From an uncultured Clostridia bacterium (GTDB taxonomy: Bacteria; Bacillota; Clostridia; Oscillospirales; Acutalibacteraceae): DNA of 10,560 bases. This document shows positions 6,250-10,560 of this stretch, piece after piece. The stretch lies in assembly GCA_945221685.1 (NCBI GenBank), contig CALYNN010000040.1:1-10560 (forward strand). The letters are read 5' to 3'. The position numbers and the translations under genes are program-made. Each line of letters opens with the position of its first letter. Within the stretch, counting starts at the first letter, position 1. The notes under the pieces are model-generated. The model did no database searches. It was not told where the DNA came from and saw nothing but the letters and a program-made list of their open reading frames with translations.

Positions 6250-7098
6250 ATGGATTTATATGACTACAACACCGTAAAAAAAATACTTTCAAGGCACGGC
6301 TTTACCTTTTCAAAGGCGCTCGGGCAGAATTTTTTGATTAACCCCGATGTGTGTCCCGCCATGGCGGCAAGCCTTAATGCCGACAGCCAAACGGGAGTCC
6401 TTGAGGTAGGTCCCGGTATAGGCGTGCTTACAAAGGAGCTTTGCACCGTGGCAGGAAAGGTGGCGGCAGTGGAGCTTGACAAAAGACTGCTTCCTGTTTT
6501 AAGCGAAACCCTTGGGGATTTTGACAACCTTGAAATCATCAGCGGTGATGTTATGAAGCTTAACCTAAAAGAGCTTATTAACGAAAAATTTGCCCATTGC
6601 AACAGGGTGGCAGTATGTGCAAATCTGCCCTATTACATTACCTCGCCCGTAATTATGACTCTGCTTGAGAGCAGACTTCCCATTGACGAAATTGTTGTAA
6701 TGGTACAAAAGGAGGCAGGCGAAAGGCTTTGCGCTCCCGTAGGCTCACGAGATGCAGGGGCGGTAACTGTTGCCGTAAATTATTATGCCGACAGCGAAAT
6801 TCTTTTTGAGGTGGGCAGGGAGTCCTTTATGCCCAGTCCGAAGGTTGACAGCGTTGTAATAAGGCTTAAGCTTCGAAGGGAAGCAAAATATCAGGTTGAA
6901 AACGAGAAAAAGCTTTTCACCGTTGTAAAATGCGCCTTTTCTCAAAGGAGAAAAACGGCGGCAAACAGCATTTCAAACACTATGGGAATACCAAAGGATA
7001 AGGTAAACGCGGTGTTTTCAGACCTTGGAATCGAGCCTAATATCCGTGCCGAAAGGCTTACAATGGAGGATTTAATAAATATTTCGCAGGCTCTTTAA
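6250..7098 (+). CDS. rsmA: 16S rRNA (adenine1518-N6/adenine1519-N6)-dimethyltransferase
   Basis: RsmA/KsgA uses S-adenosylmethionine to dimethylate two adjacent adenines in the 3' end hairpin of 16S rRNA during small-subunit maturation. The 282-residue length is normal. Motifs: the N-terminal KALGQNFL (22-29), SAM-binding motif I EVGPGIG (52-58), acidic Glu75 that would bind the ribose, SGD (98-100), the catalytic NLPYY (125-129), and the C-terminal FSQRRKT (230-236). Start choice: an in-frame GTG at 6241 forms part of the GGAGTG ribosome binding site (6238-6243), which lies 6 bases before ATG 6250, so ATG 6250 is preferred. It is divergent from the marR operon and is followed after 53 bases by the MATE gene with no terminator or convincing promoter between, so the two are probably co-transcribed. 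Loss of this enzyme gives kasugamycin resistance in other bacteria. Confidence 0.96.
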   Translation: MDLYDYNTVKKILSRHGFTFSKALGQNFLINPDVCPAMAASLNADSQTGVLEVGPGIGVLTKELCTVAGKVAAVELDKRLLPVLSETLGDFDNLEIISGDVMKLNLKELINEKFAHCNRVAVCANLPYYITSPVIMTLLESRLPIDEIVVMVQKEAGERLCAPVGSRDAGAVTVAVNYYADSEILFEVGRESFMPSPKVDSVVIRLKLRREAKYQVENEKKLFTVVKCAFSQRRKTAANSISNTMGIPKDKVNAVFSDLGIEPNIRAERLTMEDLINISQAL

Positions 7099-7151
7099 AA
7101 GCTTTAATACAGTGTTGACTTAAGCAAGAAATAACAGCAGGAGGAATGAAT

Positions 7152-8543
7152 GTGAAAAATAATACCGATGTATTTGAAAGCTACACCGTACCCAAGGCGG
7201 TAGCCGCAATGGCTTTGCCGAGTATGCTTGGTATGCTTATCAATGTTATCTATAATCTTGCCGATACCTTTTTTGTCGGTCAAACGGGAGATAAAAATCA
7301 AGTTGCGGCGGTAAGCGTAAGTATGCCGCTGTTTTTAATTTTTATAGCCCTGGGAAATCTTTTCGGTGTAGGCGGCTGTGCATTTGTCAGCAGAAGCTTG
7401 GGCGAGGGTAAAAGAGACAAAATTAAAACCATCAGCAGCTTTTGCCTTTACACCTCGTTAGCGGCAAGCGTTATTGTTGGAGTAATATATTTCGTTTTCC
7501 GTAATCCTATTTTATACTTTGTAGGCGCCAGCAGCGAAACCGTAGGAAATGCGGCAGAATATCTTAAGTGGATAGCACTGGGCGCACCGTTTATAGTTGG
7601 TGCAATAACTCTTGGAAATCTTGTCAGAGGCGAGGGTGCGGCTAAAGAATCCATGGCAGGTATGGTGCTGGGTCAGCTTGTAAACATTGTGCTTGACCCT
7701 ATATTTATTCTTGAAAAGGGCGACAGACTGTTCTTTTTCAATATGCCCTTTGGCTTTGATATGGGTGTGGCAGGAGCGGCAATCGCAACTGTTTTGGGCA
7801 ATATTGTATCTGTTTTGTTTTTCCTTATATATTTTCTTAGGGGCAAAAGCATTTTAAGCATTACACCTGCAAGGTATTCGGCAAAAAACGGAATTGCCAA
7901 GGGAGTAATCAGCGTAGGCTTCCCTGCAAGCTTAAATAATCTGCTTATGAGCTTAAGCAATATTGTTGTCAATATTGTTCTTGCCGGCTACGGTGACGAC
8001 GCCATTGCCGCAATGGGCGTTGCACTAAAAGCAAATATGCTTGTTGTTATGCTTCAAATCGGGTTGGCACAGGGAGTTCAGCCCCTTATCGGCTACTGCT
8101 ACGGCGCAAGGAATTACAGGCGAATGAAAGGCTGCTTGCGCTTCAGCATTGGCTGTAATATTGTTATCGGTACGGTGATGATGCTTTTCTATGTTATATT
8201 CAAGGAAGCAGTTATCGGAATGTTTATAGACGACGCAAATGTAATAAGCCTTGGCGTAAAAATGCTTGTTGCCTTAATGAGCCCCGGTCCCGTTATCGGC
8301 ATAATGTTTATTATGAATTTCGCCTTTCAGGGTATGGGCAAGGGCACCCAAAGCATGATTTTATCGGCAGGACGGCAGGGACTCATTTATATTCCGCTTT
8401 TGTTTATAATGAATTCACTAATAGGTCTTGAGGGCGTTATTTGGTGTCAGCCTGCGGCGGACCTTGCCTGCGTTGCAATGAGCCTTGCTATGTGGCTTTT
8501 TGTGAAAAAAGGCATAAAAAAACAGCTAAATGCAGAAAATTAA
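7152..8543 (+). CDS. MATE-family multidrug/cation antiporter
   Basis: Integral membrane efflux protein that would export organic cations or other small molecules using a Na+ or H+ gradient. The protein of about 463 residues shows some twelve hydrophobic segments in two similar halves, the normal MATE size. Family-typical stretches include ALPSMLGMLINVIYNLADTF (21-40), then FVG, the GVGGCAFVSRSLGEGKRD segment (72-89), and in the second half GLAQGVQPLIGYCYGARNYRR. Start choice: ATG 7146 lies only 1 base after GGAGG (7140-7144), whereas GTG 7152 (two codons later) is 7 bases away, so GTG 7152 is preferred; ATG 7146 remains possible. It is probably co-transcribed with rsmA. Subfamily (NorM-like, DinF-like or MepA-like) and substrate cannot be decided from motifs alone. 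Confidence 0.93.
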   Translation: MKNNTDVFESYTVPKAVAAMALPSMLGMLINVIYNLADTFFVGQTGDKNQVAAVSVSMPLFLIFIALGNLFGVGGCAFVSRSLGEGKRDKIKTISSFCLYTSLAASVIVGVIYFVFRNPILYFVGASSETVGNAAEYLKWIALGAPFIVGAITLGNLVRGEGAAKESMAGMVLGQLVNIVLDPIFILEKGDRLFFFNMPFGFDMGVAGAAIATVLGNIVSVLFFLIYFLRGKSILSITPARYSAKNGIAKGVISVGFPASLNNLLMSLSNIVVNIVLAGYGDDAIAAMGVALKANMLVVMLQIGLAQGVQPLIGYCYGARNYRRMKGCLRFSIGCNIVIGTVMMLFYVIFKEAVIGMFIDDANVISLGVKMLVALMSPGPVIGIMFIMNFAFQGMGKGTQSMILSAGRQGLIYIPLLFIMNSLIGLEGVIWCQPAADLACVAMSLAMWLFVKKGIKKQLNAEN

Positions 8544-8568
8544 AAAACAGTTAATATATTTCTGTTTT
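8544..8568 (+). terminator. Weak candidate terminator after the MATE gene
   Basis: Stem aaaacag (8544-8550) pairs with ctgtttt (8562-8568) around an 11-base AT loop, followed by gtttg. The stem is short and AU-rich, so termination would be partial at best. Confidence 0.3.
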
Positions 8569-8573
8569 GTTTG

Positions 8574-8582
8574 TGTTATATT
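8574..8582 (+). promoter_or_regulatory. Possible extended -10 promoter for the GNAT-like gene
   Basis: TG at 8574-8575, one base, then TATATT (8577-8582) fits an extended -10. No good -35 lies at the expected distance. Transcription would begin about 35 bases before the start codon. Confidence 0.35.
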
Positions 8583-8622
8583 AACATTGTAAGGACTATA
8601 TGCTATTGAGAGGAGGGGTAGT

Positions 8623-9204
8623 ATGAAGCCGGAAAAAATCAACAACGAAAAAAGGCGACAGATTAAAGACACGCTTACAGAGCAGATGATGTCTCATCCG
8701 CTGATGATGTTTTACTGCCCCGAAAAGTCAAAACGCGAAAAATTTATAAACGACTATCTTGATTACTACCTTTGCAGTTGGGTAAAATACGGCGAAGCAT
8801 ATTTGGGCGACGAGGGCACGGTACTTGCCTCCCTTGTAAGCACAGGTGCCTTTGAATATAAATTCTCGGGAAAGCACGCCGTTAAAATGAAGCTTAACAA
8901 AAATTCATACAGAATTTTTATTCACCGCGAAAGCGTCGAAGGCATAACAAGCATTATCGTTCCCGAAAATATTGAGGCAAGGGTTTTAAACATTTACGGC
9001 TTTTATAACGAAAGCCGCAGTGAAGCCGAAAGGCTTGTTGATGAAATTATGACTCACGCAAGAGAGCGCGGCTTTGCCCTTGTATATGAAACCTTTTCGC
9101 GCCGATTTATTCCCATTATGCAGAGCAAGGGCTTTGAAATTGCTTATCAAAAGCAGTTTTTGGACACCCAGTTTGTGCAAACGGTTATGACATATAACAT
9201 ATAA
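8623..9204 (+). CDS. GNAT-like acetyltransferase-fold protein of unknown substrate
   Basis: A soluble protein of 193 residues with a strong ribosome binding site, AGGAGG (8611-8616), 6 bases before ATG 8623. The pattern of an N-terminal helix pair (HPLMMFYCPEKSKREKF followed by a Tyr-rich helix), central beta strands, the helix SRSEAERLVDEIMTHARERG (131-150), and a C-terminal RFIPIMQSKGFEIAY (161-175) resembles the end of GNAT N-acetyltransferases, where a late helix meets the lysine-glycine-phenylalanine turn. The usual coenzyme-A loop (Q/R-x-x-G-x-G/A) is not visible after the strand VLNIYGF, so activity is doubtful or the loop is divergent. It stands alone between the MATE gene and a strong terminator; a role in resistance or modification of a small molecule would be a guess. 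Other uncharacterised folds remain possible. Confidence 0.6.
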   Translation: MKPEKINNEKRRQIKDTLTEQMMSHPLMMFYCPEKSKREKFINDYLDYYLCSWVKYGEAYLGDEGTVLASLVSTGAFEYKFSGKHAVKMKLNKNSYRIFIHRESVEGITSIIVPENIEARVLNIYGFYNESRSEAERLVDEIMTHARERGFALVYETFSRRFIPIMQSKGFEIAYQKQFLDTQFVQTVMTYNI

Positions 9205-9224
9205 TTTTGCATATTTTTTCTTCA

Positions 9225-9256
9225 CGGCTCCCTGATTTTCGGGAGCCGCTTTTTTT
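9225..9256 (+). terminator. Rho-independent terminator after the GNAT-like gene
   Basis: A perfect 8-bp GC-rich stem, cggctccc (9225-9232) with gggagccg (9241-9248), encloses an 8-base loop and is followed by C and seven T (9250-9256). This is the strongest terminator in the window and separates the rsmA side from the DUF951-prfA unit. Confidence 0.92.
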
Positions 9257-9293
9257 GCGAAAATAAAAATTTATAATTTAGTATTCGGCGGTG

Positions 9294-9322
9294 TTGTAAA
9301 ATCTGCCGTCGGGTGCTATAAT
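9294..9322 (+). promoter_or_regulatory. Extended -10 promoter of the DUF951-prfA unit
   Basis: TTGTAA (9294-9299), a 17-base spacer ending in TGC, and a perfect TATAAT (9317-9322). The TGnTATAAT extension offsets the modest -35. Transcription would start near 9329, leaving a leader of about 47 bases. Confidence 0.8.
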
Positions 9323-9375
9323 ATTTTAGATTAAAAACATATCTATGAAGAAATTATTATCAGAGAGGGAAAAAT

Positions 9376-9561
9376 ATGCAGCTTCAGTTGGGCGACATTG
9401 TAACAATGAAAAAGCCCCACCCCTGCGGCTCAAGGGATTTTGAGCTTACAAGGCTGGGCGTTGATTATAAGCTTAAGTGCTGCGGTTGCGGCAGAGAATT
9501 TATGATACCCAGAATTAAGGCGGAAAAAAGCATTAAATCTGTCCGCACCCCCGACAAATAG
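9376..9561 (+). CDS. DUF951 family small protein, probable zinc-ribbon
   Basis: A 61-residue protein that matches the DUF951 pattern common in Firmicutes: LGDIVTMKKPHPCGSRDFEL near the start, then KLKCCGCGREFMIPR, and a basic tail. His15 and Cys17, with Cys35/Cys36 and Cys38, make a likely metal site; the fold resembles a small nucleic-acid-binding ribbon, but I know of no firm function. The ribosome binding site GAGGG (9365-9369) lies 6 bases before ATG 9376, and a strong promoter and the preceding terminator define the 5' end of the unit. prfA follows after 64 bases without a terminator, so co-transcription with a translation-termination gene is likely. Family assignment is from recognition of the motif, not from a search. 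Confidence 0.88.
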   Translation: MQLQLGDIVTMKKPHPCGSRDFELTRLGVDYKLKCCGCGREFMIPRIKAEKSIKSVRTPDK

Positions 9562-9625
9562 TCCGAAGCTTATACAATCATTAAGCTATATTGAATTAAA
9601 AAATAAACGGATTGAGGACTTTTTT

Positions 9626-10560
9626 ATGACAGATAAACTGATAGAGGTTGAGAAGCGATTTGAGGAGGTAAACCAACTTGTTTGCGATCCTGATATTGTT
9701 TCCAACCGGGAAAAATATACAAAGCTTATGAAGGAGCTTAAGCACCTTACTCCCGTTGTGGAAAAATTCAGGGAGTATAAAAAAGCGGTTGCCGCCCTTG
9801 AAGAATCGAGGCAAATGCTTGACGAAGGCGGAATGGACGCGGATTTTGCACAGATGGTTAAAGAGGAATACGAGCAGAGTAAGGCAGATACCGAGCGTAT
9901 TTCCGAGGAGCTTAAGGTGCTTTTACTGCCCCGCGACCCTAACGACGACAAGAATGTAATTATAGAAATAAGAGGCGGAGCAGGCGGCGAGGAATCGGCA
10001 TTGTTTGCAGGAGTGCTTTTCAGAATGTATTCAATGTATGCCGAAGCAAAGGGCTTTAAAACCGAGGTAATAAATGCCAACGAAACAGGCTTGGGAGGCT
10101 ACAAGGAAATAAGCTTTTCCGTTGAGGGCGACGGAGCCTATTCGCGCTTTAAGTTTGAATCGGGCGTTCACCGTGTTCAGCGCGTGCCCGAAACGGAAAG
10201 TCAGGGCAGAATTCATACCTCCACCACCACCGTTGCGGTTTTGCCCGAGGCAGAGGATGTTGACTTTGAAATAAATCCCAAGGATTTGCAGATAGATACC
10301 TTCCGTTCCTCAGGCGCAGGCGGTCAGCATATCAACAAAACCTCCTCGGCAATAAGAATTACCCACCTGCCCACAGGCACGGTGGTAGAGTGTCAGGACG
10401 AGCGAAGCCAGCATAAGAACAAGGAAAAGGCGCTAAAGGTTTTGCGCTCCCGTCTTTACGACGCGGAAAAGGCAAAGCACGACGCCGAGATTGCAGGCGA
10501 GCGCAAGTCGCAGGTAGGCACAGGCGACCGAAGCGAAAGAATAAGAACCTACAACTACCC
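9626..10560 (+). CDS. prfA: Peptide chain release factor 1 (partial, 3' end off the right edge)
   Basis: RF1 recognises UAA and UAG stop codons in the ribosomal A site and triggers hydrolysis of the peptidyl-tRNA. ATG 9626 follows GAGG (9614-9617) at 8 bases. 311 complete codons are present; RF1 is usually about 355-360 residues, so some 45 are missing. The N-terminal coiled helical domain covers about 1-100. The stop-codon-reading P-x-T motif is PET at 188-190 (RF2 would have SPF), inside HRVQRVPETESQGRIHTS, and the catalytic GGQ is at 232-234, with Gln234 the residue methylated by PrmC in other bacteria. The segment RGGAGGEE (116-123) and GLGGYKE (155-161) are also typical. The frame is intact to the right edge. 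Only the 64-base gap separates it from the DUF951 gene, which likely shares its transcript. Confidence 0.97.
   Translation, partial: MTDKLIEVEKRFEEVNQLVCDPDIVSNREKYTKLMKELKHLTPVVEKFREYKKAVAALEESRQMLDEGGMDADFAQMVKEEYEQSKADTERISEELKVLLLPRDPNDDKNVIIEIRGGAGGEESALFAGVLFRMYSMYAEAKGFKTEVINANETGLGGYKEISFSVEGDGAYSRFKFESGVHRVQRVPETESQGRIHTSTTTVAVLPEAEDVDFEINPKDLQIDTFRSSGAGGQHINKTSSAIRITHLPTGTVVECQDERSQHKNKEKALKVLRSRLYDAEKAKHDAEIAGERKSQVGTGDRSERIRTYNY

Noticed and set aside
7099..7151. TTGACT upstream of the MATE gene as its own promoter
   Set aside because: No acceptable -10 lies at 16-18 bases before the ribosome binding site; co-transcription with rsmA is simpler.
9286..9308. Inverted repeat cggcgg / ctgccg around the -35 of the DUF951 promoter
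   Set aside because: One mismatch and only six bases per arm; likely chance, so not listed as an operator.
9567..9587. Hairpin agctta / taagct between DUF951 and prfA as a terminator
   Set aside because: The stem is six AU-rich pairs and no T run follows, so it should not stop transcription.
9586..10080. 164-codon minus-strand open frame inside prfA
   Set aside because: It is Ser-rich with no motif or ribosome binding site and lies wholly opposite the clear RF1 frame with PET and GGQ regions; it is an antisense shadow.

Overview
The window looks like chromosome of a low-to-moderate G+C Gram-positive anaerobe of the class Clostridia, probably a gut or rumen Oscillospiraceae/Ruminococcaceae relative. 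This rests on a class B sortase with a surface-anchored substrate, good AGGAGG-type ribosome binding sites, use of GTG and TTG starts, AT-rich intergenic regions with sigma-A-like promoters, and a DUF951 gene. The species is not identifiable by eye.

Layout: everything left of about 6050 is read on the minus strand and everything right of about 6240 on the plus strand, so the marR/rsmA intergenic region is a divergent promoter hub. Minus strand, in transcription order: (a) a MarR-type regulator and two half-transporters of a heterodimeric multidrug ABC exporter, overlapping one another (6048 to 1993), behind a strong promoter with two tandem operator-like palindromes; (b) a small secreted protein with an SPGTG cell-wall sorting signal (1764-1219), a hairpin terminator, a class B sortase (1154-318), and an overlapping partial gene (334 to beyond the left edge) whose visible part ends in a striking His/Ser-rich repeat tract. 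Plus strand: rsmA/ksgA (16S rRNA dimethyltransferase), a MATE-family efflux gene, a GNAT-like protein of unknown substrate with a strong terminator, a DUF951 zinc-ribbon-like small protein behind an extended -10 promoter, and prfA (release factor 1), truncated by the right edge after 311 codons.

How they fit together: the left block is a surface-anchoring locus in which the SPGTG protein is the likely substrate of the adjacent sortase. The terminator between them, with no room for a separate promoter in the gap, suggests the sortase is made at a lower level by read-through. The middle block is a self-regulated drug-efflux operon; its ATPase motifs show one canonical and one degenerate ATP site, as in BmrCD/LmrCD/TM287-288-type exporters. 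The right block is mostly translation housekeeping (rsmA, prfA) with an efflux pump inserted. I do not see a CRISPR array, mobile element, tRNA or rRNA. No intergenic stretch exceeds about 230 bases. I found no clearly new defence or biosynthetic system; the most system-like and least described part is the sortase locus with its His/Ser-rich partner.
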